Shown one piece after another: positions 24,672 through 38,654 of a DNA stretch of 64,000 nt (position 1 is the first letter of the stretch; the number at the start of each line of letters is the position of its first letter). The DNA comes from Spinellus fusiger (Eukaryota; Mucoromycota; Mucoromycetes; Mucorales; Phycomycetaceae), in NCBI GenBank assembly GCA_025094145.1, contig JALLLS010000048.1, positions 62,001-126,000 on the forward strand. Reading direction: 5' to 3'. The notes under the pieces are model-generated. The model ran no database searches. It worked only from the letters and a program-made list of their open reading frames with translations, and was not told where the DNA came from. Made by a program: the position numbers and the translations under genes.

Positions 24672-24844
24672 AGTGTGCTTTTTCTTCCTTCCTTCCTTTT
24701 TCTTTTTTTCTTCTCTCATGTATTATCCATTTTAACGAGTTTCTTTCTTCCTTTCCTTTTGCTCGGTCCACGTGACCTTTATTATTATTTAAGTGCCGCA
24801 CGTCATAACGTGTAGGCCTAGTCAATAAAGAATACAAAAAAAAA
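24672..24844 (+). other. LINE 3' UTR and A tail
   Basis: Pyrimidine-rich stretch, then a terminal block from GTCCACGTGACC to AGTCAATAAAGAATAC and an A9 run. It contains AATAAA directly upstream of the tail. The terminal block is the part reused in the U6 chimera at 2274-2342, so it probably holds the site recognised by the LINE reverse transcriptase. Confidence 0.8.
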
Positions 24845-24859
24845 CTTTTATATCCTAAG
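24845..24859 (+). repeat. 3' copy of LINE target-site duplication
   Basis: CTTTTATATCCTAAG, identical to 19566-19580, followed directly by the right terminus of the host TIR element (ATCTCCTGGTGTG ending at 24873). Confidence 0.93.
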
Positions 24860-24875
24860 GATCTCCTGGTGTGTA

Positions 24876-25273
24876 AGCACCTATAACCATCTTTATTATA
24901 TTAAGGAAATGAAATACTTTTATTTTTGAATGCAAAGTTTATTATAAGCCACCTTTCTATTGTAGACTATGAGTTATAGACAGGTATAAAGCATAAACAC
25001 TGATATTCTATCTGATACACACCTAATCAGTGGTAAGACTCGGTCCAATAAGAAGAGAGTATAAGATGTACCTGAAATCAAAATCACTCACATATCACGT
25101 GAATCATATGTTTGTTCCTGCATAAACTAAAAGAGAAAGACACTTTCAAAGTTCACTCATAATGCGTCAACTGGTTCATGGTACGAGACATGCTGCTTTA
25201 TTCCGAGAGCAATGACGTGGACGATGTTTTCTTATTCTTATTCACTTGAATATTTAGACTAATAAAACAAATA
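24876..25273. other. spacer / APC4 upstream region
   Basis: About 400 bp of A+T-rich sequence between the right TIR and the APC4 start; presumably the APC4 promoter. No motif is firmly assigned. Confidence 0.5.
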
Positions 25274-28200
25274 ATGACCGAAATATACATTGATAATGGC
25301 AATAGCAGTAATGTCAGGCCTTCATTCATAAAAGAGTATGAGAGCAATCTCATGAAGGCAGCAAAGTTGATCTCATGGTGTCCTACTATGGATCTCTTTG
25401 CTGTTGTGTCTGTGAATGATAACCTGAGTCTCTACAGAGAAGGCAACCAGAAAGTATGGACAGTAGATACACCTAACGACAGAATTATAGCAATAACATG
25501 GCGTCCTGACGGTATGAATAGCAGTAGCAGTAGCAGTAGCAGTAGTAAAGACTATATCTACTGAAAACTCAAGCATGTCTTTTCTACCTATATCACTTTT
25601 AGGACAAGAAATGGCAGTGGCTTATTATAGTGGCAAAGTGATGAAAACAGGAGTTGCCTTTCCAGAGCCAACATGGTCACCTTGTACTTTCTCTTCTATA
25701 TCAAATGTCTCAATACGCAATGCTCAAGTTGAATCAATGCGTAATGGGGGTATTACCTATATTTCATGGTTTTCTTACAGTTCAAAACCATCACTTTTAT
25801 CTCATGTAAGGTCAACCTACATAACCAAACAAGAAAATTCGGCATTGATGGCATGGCCTATACCTAATAGTACACATTTGATCCTGATGCTATCAATGTC
25901 AAGTCTCTCTTGCCTGATCTACATGTTATAGCACACGATGATCCAATGTAAATAAAGAGGAGACTAACAATAGGGTATATTGAAGAGTGCCTTACTTATC
26001 TATTTTATCAAGACCTACTATGCCCTTTCGAAAGAAAAAGATCGTCCTAATGCCTATCATATCCAATGTCTCAACAAAGAGTCTTTCATTGCTCTTGGTA
26101 GGAACAAAGAAAGGTGAAATATATATGAGGTAATGCATTGAACTCGCAAGTCAATATTCATGACTTTTACATAGCTTTGGTGGTTCATTTTATGCAGGCA
26201 GTTTAAATCTCCAGACCACAGCACATAGTGTAATGCTACTGATCATAAGATAGTATTTGTTGGTACTAATATTAACTACTTCTCCTATAGCCTGGGGAGA
26301 TTATGAATATATGCTCAGCACCAGATATGTCTAGTATACAAGTACTATCAAGACATCATAGCAATAAAAGAAAGGTGGAATCTCAAGACAATTCATATAT
26401 TTATACATTATCAGCCATATCGATGCCATTACTACAAGAAAGAAGAGAAGAGCTATGCAATATTACCAATACTCAAATAAATATTGTGGATCTACTCAGA
26501 TACATACAATATTCCATTGGTATTCTAGATAAGCATTACAAAGTGCATACTACAATGAATAAGCGACAAATAGAAAATATGATGTGTGCTATTGATAGTA
26601 ATAGTGATAACGGTAAGGAAGCTCAAATGAACTATCTGCTCAACCACTATAACAGCACAAAGAAACATTATTCTAAGAGGAGAATTACAGACCATGTTGG
26701 CTACAGGCTATGTTCCACCAGCACTAATAAACTACTTTATGGAAGAACTAAGTGAAAAGGTACAGTATTTTAGTAACACTGTTCTCCCAGGTGTCTTTCA
26801 TTCCTTAACACATGGTTGTCTTTTTCACTTTTATTTATTTATTGCTACTGTTAGAGCGCAAAACAGTGGAACGATCGTGTCAGCTACAGCTACAAAGCCT
26901 GTCTAAGAATCATTGCAGAGTATATATTGCCTGCAAATGATCGACTCGGTGTCTATCTTTCAGAGCTTTATGGCTATAGTCATTGGTAAGCCATCCTACT
27001 ATACTGTACTGTACTATGTCTCTCTTACTACATTTCTAATGCCTATTACCTATTTTTCAGGAAAGAACGTTATGAAGAGATCTTGGACAAAGAGATTGTC
27101 GAAAAATGTATAGCCCTTTCTGGACTATTGACTGCTCGAGTACGTGGTTTGGTAGAAATCATCTCGAGACTGTTGCCTAAATTTGAAGCATTTATGGAAT
27201 GGATTTTGAGTGGTAAGGTTATATACTGTATTATCAAGACATCTCACTTTATTTTTATTCTAATAATAATAAAATAGCAACACGAAGTGTCTCTGATAAA
27301 AAATCAGGAGAAAATGACTTTTTCCCAGTTGTGTCCTACAACCCAAAACTAGTGTTTGACTATCTAAAGGGTCCTTTGGCTATGGATGATTTGATTGTAT
27401 TCTTTAACAAGTCCCCTGGCTCAGATAGCCTAGATCTTGTAGATCAGTATCAGAGAGGTAGATACTAAATCAAAAGAGTTGAATGTTTAGAGAATATTCC
27501 TTAGGCATATTTGCTTATGGGAGTCTGGGACAGATTGTTGAAGAACAAACTAAAGCATGTGAGACGATGCTGGCTAAATTGTCTAGAACGAGAGCGTTGA
27601 ATACTGGTGCCAAAAGGCATGACTGGGTATTATTTGATAGTTTACAGATGAAATTCTTTGCTGTAAACAGAGAGACTGTGGGTCTCTGTGTTGTCTCTTA
27701 TACTGTAGAGAAACAGGTAGGCATGAATGCATAGAGTCTTTGTTACTGTGTATAATATAGGAAATGACTGATGGCTTACTCTATACTAGATTGAGAACTA
27801 TGAAAAATCACTGGGAGAGCACTACATTGCGTTTACAACTAAGGATATGGGTTAGTACAAGTTACAGAGTATTATGTTTAGAATTCAGACACTGTAAGAG
27901 ATGTTGCTAATACTATTGTCTATCTTTACAGTGGTCATTGTGAGAAATCCATTCATTTCTTTGGTTGGAGAAGAGACTGTTCTCCAAGAACCATGTTACG
28001 CATGCATTAGTGTTGATCATGATATTTCAGACATGCAATTCATAGATGATAAAGAGCTAGCCATCATACTTCAACCTACGATGTTAGAGGGTAAGAAGAG
28101 ATACAATAAGACAGAGATCTGTCTGGACAATAGACTTAATTTAATATAACTTTTACTGTGTTTAGATAATGCAAATCCACAACTTGTTACTATTCATTAT

Positions 28201-28470
28201 AGACACTTAAATTACAGTCAATGGAAAGAGAGTTTAATGTCTGGTTCGCTTGCACCCACGAATGTAAGTCATAGTTTTGTTTAGCTTTATTACTGCGATA
28301 TCTAACTATGTTCTTTATAAAACACATAGTTACTTGATGTTGTACGCAGTGTCTGCCTACAGGATCTATGGGATGCTATATTAGGAATAAATGGAAGCAG
28401 AGAAAAAAGAATAGCTAATGTGATAGGAAGCAATGGAAAAACAAAAGTATTCTATATGAAGGATGGATAG
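25274..28470 (+). CDS. APC4: anaphase-promoting complex subunit 4
   Basis: Scaffold subunit of the APC/C ubiquitin ligase, acting in the nucleus in mitosis. The N-terminal WD40-like part is recognisable: LISWCPTMDLFAVVSVNDNL, VWTVDTPNDRIIAITWRPDG, then QEMAVAYYSGKV in the next exon. The central helical part (about 26690-27300) and the stretch SYNPKLVFDYLKGPLAMDDL fit the APC4 long domain. The C-terminal part includes SLGIFAYGSLGQIVEEQTK, KRHDWVLFDSLQMKFFAVNR and REKRIANVIGSNGKTKVFYM before TAG at 28468-28470, as in other APC4 proteins where a short beta propeller end follows. About 12 or more exons; not all junctions were resolved, especially 25930-26300. A short AGC/AGT Ser repeat lies at about 25518-25545, at or next to the first splice donor. 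Confidence 0.85.
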
Positions 28471-28863
28471 AAAGACGATAAAAAAACTGTTTTCTTGTGG
28501 GTCTAAATCTGTGTCTATTACATTTTAATAAAGAATTATTTACTAAGGAAGTATTTATGACTTGAGAGTTAATGGGAGTATCATTAAAACTACATATCAG
28601 TTTATACTCACTAATAATCAATAAAATCACACAATCACACAATCATAGTTAATTTACATAATCACAGTCAATTTACACAATCATAGTCAATTTACACCTG
28701 GGAGGAGTATTCCTGTTAACTCTCATATAAAAATAAAGAACAAGGGAAAATATCAGCATTACAATGCTAACAGTCACTGTGGCGGTCTGCTCAAAGATAC
28801 TTTCTCCTGTTACGATATATACTCCGCCCAGTAGCTATTTGTTATAACGCTAATCTATTCTCC
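28471..28863. repeat. spacer with short tandem repeats before U2SURP
   Basis: Positions about 28625-28697 hold three to four imperfect copies of an ~20-bp unit (ACAATCATAGTCAATTTAC and variants). The remainder is the APC4 3' end and U2SURP promoter. Confidence 0.6.
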
Positions 28864-32191
<3,328 letters not shown>

Positions 32192-32607
32192 TAAAGTATT
32201 ATTTGTTTGTTTCTTGCTTTTTTTTTGAAGATAAATAATAATAAAACTATTTATTGTATAAAATACAAGGCCATCTGGTGTGCTTATTTATATCAATGTT
32301 CATTTGACAGCATATAATATGTCTAAAATAAAATAAAATACATGAAATTACACAACTCAGTTCAAAAGTCTTTATCTCCCTATCATTTTCTACTGTCACT
32401 ATAACTTTGTGAATTCTATACTTTAATGCCAAATCAAAACATATACTACTCAGGCTGTGAGCAGCCTGAACATTATTGAAAAGAAAAATCATCGCAAATG
32501 TCCTCTTAATTTTGTAAACCAACAGAACAAGCAAATAGAGTTTGACATTGAAGAAATTGACACCAACATATAAGAAACTGAGATATCAAATAAGAGTATT
32601 CGATGTA
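32192..32607. other. spacer up to palindrome left edge
   Basis: A+T-rich 3' flank of U2SURP. The last ~80 bp (about 32525-32607) encode an acidic peptide (QIEFDIEEIDTNI then a stop) running into a zinc-knuckle-like frame that continues inside the left arm, so the palindrome edge falls within an older coding relic. Confidence 0.5.
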
Positions 32608-32786
32608 CAAACTGTTATGGATATGGTCATTTGCACAAAAGTCATTCTGAGTGTCTAAATAATGATAGATACCAAACAGAAAATAGTGATATTGTGATAA
32701 GACCAAGAAATGACTGTTTATTACAAAGAATGAATGGGATGGATCAGTCATACAATCCTACAAGCTACAGCCTCTTTTTCATATAG
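32592..32786 (+). pseudogene. zinc-knuckle-like coding relic, left copy
   Basis: Frame beginning near 32592 reads KSIRCTNCYGYGHLHKSHSE then CLNNDRYQTENSD and ends at a stop near 32784. The Cys-X2-Cys-X4-His spacing resembles a CCHC zinc knuckle, though the last Cys is three residues later than usual. The palindrome edge falls near its first Cys codon; the right-arm copy (45896-46090, -) reads NTNC there and has lost that Cys. Upstream frame is broken by stops. Parent gene not recognised; a retrotransposon gag or a cellular RNA-binding protein are both possible. Confidence 0.4.
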
Positions 32787-33419
32787 GACAGTTAGGCTGG
32801 AATATAAATACATGTTGATTCAATCACCAAAATATCAAGCAAAGCACAATAAAACACTACTGCTTCAGATTGATGTACAAAAATGATTCTAATCACTTGC
32901 ATTTATTTGGAAAGCCCCTTTATCAGTATAGAGTAGACATTTATGCTAACATTGAGCAAAGTCGCCTAAATTCTATACGGCATAACTAAGACATACTGAA
33001 AAGAGATGCCTTGTTATAAAAGTGAGAATAAAAATAAAAATCATTAACGAGCAGTAAAGAACAATAGGAATAAGCGTCTTTATACACTATAAGGACGATA
33101 GATACTCTTTGGAAACAGATACTAGCTCTTCTATACCAGTTCCTGGTACTGAATAATAGATAGACTTATGCTTTAAAATAAAAATCCCATCAGAATTACT
33201 GTTTAATATTTTCACTTGAAATATTATAATACTGTTTATGACAGTTTTGATACAATTGTAGTGCTATTTATCTTGGACATTAGGTGAGAATAAAGTATTA
33301 TGTACAAACTATTTTATTTCATATTATTGGACTTTTTCATTTGCTCGTTATATTTTACTATGATAGTATCTTTACGAATTCAATAGCCCTGACACTATCC
33401 AAACCTCATTCATACAGGC

Positions 33420-33657
33420 TACACCTGAACAGCCACAGAGTGAAGAATTACATAATGAGATGCCACAAATTGAGAGACTACATATCAAAAGGCTACATTG
33501 TGAAAAACCACATATTGAAAGACCTGTGTGTCGAATAACAACAAGTAATGCCGCAAAACGAATGATCTTTGGTGCTCTTGGTCTTAAGGCACCCTCTTTT
33601 AAGAATGAAGAAAAGAGAAATCCACCACAGTTTAAGAATACACAGCATAAAAATTGA
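33420..33657 (+). pseudogene. unidentified C-terminal exon-like frame, left copy
   Basis: After a good acceptor (CATACAG near 33418) an open frame reads ATPEQPQSEELHNEMPQIER, then imperfect ~6-residue repeats (IERLHIKRLHCEKPHIERP), then TTSNAAKRMIFGALGLKAP and a basic tail to a stop at 33655-33657. It looks like a genuine terminal exon, but no upstream exons are recognised. Copy in right arm at 45025-45262 (-). Function unknown. Confidence 0.35.
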
Positions 33658-35147
33658 ATAGATTTGTATGTCTTTTGTGATGATCAATAGCTTCCTATAC
33701 ATTTACATAGAGTTCTTTTCTTTTATTCTCCGTACAGATGGAAATGTCGGTTGCATAGGTATCAAGTGGACATATCTTGTTATCTGAATTATAGGATAAT
33801 AATAGTAAGCTAGATGTGTTTATTCATACTCTTCCTCTCTATGGTTACATTCACTTTGGATAGAGAACCTGTATAAAGTGTTAGTGTTAATGTTTCTTTT
33901 TATTATTATTATCAGGCCTTATAAGGTAGCTAAGATGTACAGTGTGTGTAGAACCTATATTCAGATAAACACCGTGCAAACCAATAGAAAAGAGGTGATG
34001 ACTTTGAGATAAATAGTGTTATGAAGAAGAACAGTGTATAATAAAACCAACATTCTAATGGAATAGCAGAGGCAAATAAATATGTAAGTCTAAAAGATGG
34101 CACATAAAGTATTTTTTCAACTACTTGTGTTATTAGAAATATCTAGACTTTTAGTTTCATGTATGGACTCTCTATCTGTTTATAAACACTGTTTCATTGG
34201 TTAGATACCAGTAAGAATCTATTCCTAATGACTATAATGAATAGTATCTTTATTAAGAAAGGCGAGAAACCAACAGTTGGTCTTTTTTATTTTTATTTTT
34301 TATTTTTAAGAATGGCCATACAATGATGAGTCTGGGATGAGGCATATAGGATAAGCTGTGGCGTATTTGAATGCAGTGGATAGGTCTTTTTAGATTATGA
34401 AAGTACAACAGCCTGCATTAGAGTTTGCTCTATTTAGTGGTGATTTACGCCAAATTACTCTATTTGTAATAATTGTTAGATTAGAATAAAAGTATAAAAG
34501 TATGACATACAATTTGAATAAATAAATAAATAAAAACAGAGTGAATCGTACGTCAACTCAACAAAATAACTTTGAAGCCAAGAAGCCATTAACGACGCTA
34601 TTATATCAATAGTCGAATAGTAGCTGATACTTATTCAATACTACTAAAGACTCTTTTTTTCTTTCTTATTGTATTTCTATCTATTTTCTATAAACTAAAT
34701 ATCATCTATTTAGCAAGATACTATTAGAACCAAGAAGAATAAGCCTATTAGTTTATCCTTCCTTCTCCCCATGTATCGCTGGAGCCTTGGTTTACTGGCT
34801 GATAGAAGACCATAATACAAACAAGCTATCTAGAAAGTGACAAGATGTGTTTATTTGATTTCTATTATTATATAAAAGAAGAAATATAAATCAGTTTAAT
34901 AGATATACATTGCCTAACTGCCTGTCATCTAACAAAGATACCTTTGGACAGAAACCACACGGACGGCATACACACCCGTAGAGTGTCCAATCAAATTTAC
35001 AGTCAAGCCAATTACACGTGAAACTAATGCTCATACATTTAAAACGTCGGCGAATTATAGATATGCACATCTTACTTCTTTTCATCCTTTTTTTTTTACA
35101 AAATAATCTTACTTCTTTTATCTTTATACACAACCCCACCTATCCAA
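33658..35147. other. non-coding part of left arm
   Basis: A+T-rich sequence with nothing recognised. The same sequence is present inverted at about 43530-45024. Confidence 0.6.
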
Positions 35148-38130
35148 ATGCCTCCAGTGACAGCTAAAGACAGCAAGAAAAAAAGTGTTTTGGATGTAAA
35201 ATCATCCAGAATAACTAAGAGACCCGTGTCTCTATCTTCTCCCTCCATGGCAGTCAAAAGTACGCGTGCCTCACTCTTGAGAAAGGAACGTACAGCACCC
35301 AATTCCAGCCAAAGAACAGACAGAAGACCACCTGCAGTGTCAGGACCATCCCCTCACAAACTATTAAGAAGCCTTCTGGTGAACCACGTCGTCCTGCCAC
35401 AAGCACCACCAGACCTTCTGTGGCTACTCCTCTCGCACTTAAGACACCTCACATTCAACCTCGCAGACAAAACCAATAGTGTCGCGTTCTTCACAGCCTG
35501 AGCGACCAGTTACCAGCACCAGCAACACTGTGGCTGCTGGAACAAAGAGAAAGTCAGTCGAGTTGCTGAATACAACTGCAAAGAAAAGAGTTGTTCTTGG
35601 TACAATACGACCAGCTGCCGCCACCCAACCTCCTATTGCCACCCCTCCCTCATTAAGAGCACCCCGCATCCAACCTCGCAAACAAGCTCCAATCATGCCA
35701 CGCTCTTCTAAGCCTAAACAACCAACCACCACCACTACCACCACCACCACCACCCGACCCCCTATGCCCACTCCTCCTTCTTCATTAAGAGCACCCCGCA
35801 TACAACCACGTAAGCAAACTCCAATCATGCCACGCTCTTCTAAGCCTGAGCAACCAGCTACTACAAACAGTGACACTGTAGCTGCTAGAACCAAAGAAGT
35901 TTCATCCAAGTCACTGGATACTAATGTAAAAAAGAGATGTGTTCTTAATAAAAAGGTAAGTAAATATAGAATAGAAGTGCCTTCAATTGTACAATCTAAC
36001 CCATTCCACATGGAAAAAGCTGAATCATCAAGAACACATTGAAGCAGGTAATACAAAGAGTACATATGAATAATACACTATCTGTCAACTCACTCTCTTT
36101 ATTATTCCATTAGTTGCTGAACCATCTGAGTTTAAGGCAAACCTAGAAAGCGATGTACCAGAAAAGGACCTGCAGACACCAGAAGTTGCAGAAAGAGTAA
36201 ATGATTTGGAGAGAGAAGAGCAGGTAAAGACATACACATACAACACTCTACATGACCCTAATTATACCTTTATTAGGAAGAAGTAAGAAAGGACGAGGAG
36301 AACATAAAATCATCTGAATTGTAAAAGGAAACAGAAAGCAGATCTCATGAGAAGGATCTAATGTACTTGAAGGAGAATAAGTAGAATTTTAAAAGAGAAA
36401 AAGTTAACATGGAGGAAGAGCCTGTTGCCTTGGAAGCTGAAATCCATCACCATGCCACTGAATATATAAGCCTACAGGTAGGATTTGCCATTTCATATGC
36501 CCACTCCATATGAACTCATTAACTGATAATGACTATAGGAATCACATAAAAAACCACACACTAATCATCATACAACACAAGAGGAATTTAAAGTTCTAAA
36601 TGCAAAAGTAAAGGCAAGTCAATTCATTCTTCTGCAGAGAAACTAATGACCCTTTGTTTTAGGTAATGGACAAACAGCCTGCCTATCCATAACACATCAT
36701 CGAAACTGTGGGGAATGAAATAAAAGAAGAGAAGAAGAAATAAGCAGAATCAGAGTCCAATGTCTTTGCTGGAGGATTTGCAAGAATACAAGGGAAATAT
36801 CGGTGTCTTCTGTCGTGTACACCCAGTTATGGATAAGAAGAAGAAAAAGGAAACTGAAGTATATCATGTCATGTCACTAAGCAAATTGTTTAGAGTCTGA
36901 AAAGTCAAACCTTAACTTAATCACAGACATGGAGTTCTGTGGTAAAGACAATGATACAATCTAAATCACTCAGAAATCAAAGCGTATACTTGGTCGTGTG
37001 TCTAGCAGGAAACACAGATTCTCTCTTGACCAGGTATTTCCTCATAAAAACATACAGAAAGAATGCTATGAAGAAGGCTCCCATCTTGTTCAGCCAGCTC
37101 CAGAGGGGCACACTATTTGTATTTTTGCGTAAGTTATCTTGATTATTATCATTAATAATAATTTATTAATGTTTAATTTTGTTTGTATTTATACTAGATA
37201 CGGCCATACAGGAAGTGAAAAAGTAAGAAAGAATGAAAGAGAGGTTAAACATAGGCGGAATAACCCATAATACTTTTAGACATACACTATAGAAGGAAGT
37301 ACCAGGTGAAGACAGAGGAGTCATCCCACGAACTGTTCATCAACTCTATGATGTAGTTCAGAAGGTGAAAGAAAATAATGGGCACTACAAAATGGTGAGG
37401 CAATTTCATGAAATATACAACGAGTCCATTCGTGACCTATTGGGTGATAATCATAAACATGGAAAAACAAACCATGAAATCAGACATGAAAAATATTGAT
37501 AAACCGAGGTTACTGGCATAACAAGTGGTAAGTCCTTCATTCACACTGTCACTTGGCTAATTATCATTCTTTTTATCATTCTTTTGGACTCCCTAGCACA
37601 TGTGCATGCTATGCTTAAGAAGGCCAGCCACAACAGAGCAACAGCAGCTACAAACATTAATGAACGCTCTTCCCACAGCCACAGTGGCTTTATCTTGAGA
37701 ATACAGGGAAGGAATTCCGCTACAGAAGAAACAACAGAGGGGTTATTGAATTTGGTAGATTTGGCAGGATCTGGAAGGCTAAACATGTCAGGATCAACCA
37801 ACTAGAGATGGATTACGAGAAACACAACCAGCCAACAAAAGGCTGAGCTGTCATGGAGATGTCATTGCAAGTCTTGATAAAAACAAAAAACAAAAAACAA
37901 AGATATGCACGCTCCATATAGAAGCTCAAAGCTTACATACCTTCTCAAGTACTCATTAGGTAAGGACTATTCTATAGACAAACATTATTTCTAATCTCTA
38001 TTAATTTAGGTGAACATAGTAAAACACTTGTGTTTCTGGATGTTTCCTCACTGGCAGATTATTTCAACGAGGCTTTATGCTCTCTAAGATTTGCTATAAA
38101 AAAAAAGAAAGGTGAATCATTGTAAAGTGG
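35148..38130 (+). pseudogene. kinesin-14 (KAR3/Ncd-like) pseudogene, left copy
   Basis: C-terminal-motor kinesin. A basic Pro/Thr/Ser-rich tail (35148-35960) contains repeated RIQPRKQxPIMPRSSKP units; a coiled-coil region follows (about 36115-36620), then motor exons. Motor landmarks: YKGNIGVFCRVHPVMDKK, FSLDQVF, CIFA, YGHTGSEK, GVIPRTVHQLYDVVQ, FHEIYNESIRDLLGD, HNRATAATNINERSSHSHSG, LLNLVDLAGSGRLNMSGS, SKLTYLLKYSLG and FNEALCSLRFA. Defects: in-frame stops after SSEL (about 36321) and ENK (about 36380), P-loop GxxGSGKT changed to GSEK, and a stop replacing the switch-II downstream segment after GSTN (37803). A 1-bp deletion near 35350 breaks the tail frame here only. Confidence 0.85.
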
Positions 38131-38413
38131 ATGAAGCACAAGAATACCCACCCAGAAAGTGATCTACCCAACAACTCCCAAACATGACCTTGAGGCATTG
38201 AAGGTATTATCTAAACTCACTACCAGAATCAGTAGTCGAGTCATACAGTCATAAAATTAGTAAGTTACGATATATTTTTGAAGTCTTGAGAAAGAACGTT
38301 AGTTATGTATAAAAAGGCTCAAGCCTCAAAGCACACATTAACAACCCCAAATTAAACATAAAGTTAGTTTAAAATATAGTCTATATTATTATACATAAAA
38401 AAAAGTTTTTATT

Positions 38414-38652
38414 TAATGTTTTGTTGGGCCACCTTTGGCATCAATGACTGCCTGATATCTCCGCCTCATGCTGGCAATGAGGGTGTCTGTTACTTCCTTT
38501 GATATTTTACCTTATTCTAGAATCAGGGAAGCCTCCAACTTCTTTTTGTTGATACACACCGTCTTGCTCTTCCTAATAGTTTTCTTGAGGTGGCCCACAG
38601 ATGCTCAATTCGACTGATATTGGTATTGTGAGCGCCATTAAAAAGTCATTAC
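38414..38652 (-). pseudogene. Tc1-like transposase C-terminal relic, left arm
   Basis: Minus-strand translation gives SIRIEHLWATSRK, then SKEVTDTLIASMRRRYQAVI and DAKGGPTKH, the ending typical of Tc1/mariner transposases (NPIEHLW..LI.SMP.R...VI...G). Only the C-terminus remains. Its N-terminal side stops at the palindrome axis. An inverted copy lies at 40023-40262. Confidence 0.75.
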
Positions 38653-38654
38653 TA

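Larger units (their letters stand above)
19581..24844 (+). mobile_element. two-ORF LINE (non-LTR retrotransposon), nearly full length
   Basis: 5,264-bp insertion with short 5' leader (65 bp), ORF1 (gag-like, two CCHC knuckles), ORF2 (AP endonuclease, reverse transcriptase, C-terminal Cys/His motif), 3' UTR and terminal A9 run. It is flanked by a perfect 15-bp target-site duplication (19566-19580 and 24845-24859). The perfect duplication, nearly intact ORFs and a base composition much richer in G+C than its surroundings all indicate a young insertion. Its terminal ~70 bp recur at 2274-2342 joined to U6. The L1-like clade is inferred from domain order only. Confidence 0.95.
17244..24873 (+). 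mobile_element. TIR/TA Fanzor element copy 2, interrupted by a LINE
   Basis: Bounded by CACACCAGGAGAT at 17244 and its inverse ATCTCCTGGTGTG ending at 24873, each flanked by TA (17242-17243 and 24874-24875) as for Tc1/mariner-type insertion. After removing the LINE and one target-site copy the element is about 2.35 kb, the same as the intact-length copy at 47594-49943. The left half (17244-18425) aligns with copy 1 and with the ends of copy 4. The right half (about 18640-19440) carries a decayed Fanzor nuclease. The right terminus was displaced to 24861-24873 by the LINE. Confidence 0.85.
32608..38652 (+). repeat. left arm of ~6.05-kb inverted repeat (palindrome)
   Basis: Reverse complement of 40023-46074. 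Paired positions sum to about 78682 at the outer end and 78675 at the inner end, so the arms differ by only a handful of single-base indels. The differences I located are homopolymer lengths: C4/C5 near 35350, A-run near 38100, T4/T5 near 35470. The outer edge is near 32608, where homology with 46074 stops. Contents, outer to inner: zinc-knuckle-like frame, C-terminal exon-like frame (33420-33657), kinesin-14 pseudogene (35148-38130) and Tc1-like relic (38414-38652). Confidence 0.92.

Noticed and set aside
22338..24719. Many long antisense frames within the LINE
   Set aside because: They mirror the low stop-codon density of the C/T-biased ORF2 and show no protein motifs.
28625..28697. Replication origin or regulatory iteron array
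   Set aside because: Only three to four imperfect A+T-rich units; no other support than repetition.
32592..32786. LTR retrotransposon gag
   Set aside because: One knuckle-like motif with non-standard spacing; no LTRs, protease, integrase or RT nearby.
35439..36065. 208-codon frame with V/G-rich repeats (and its mirror at 42610-43221)
   Set aside because: Antisense shadow of the Pro/Thr-rich kinesin tail; the V-run is the complement of the ACC repeat.
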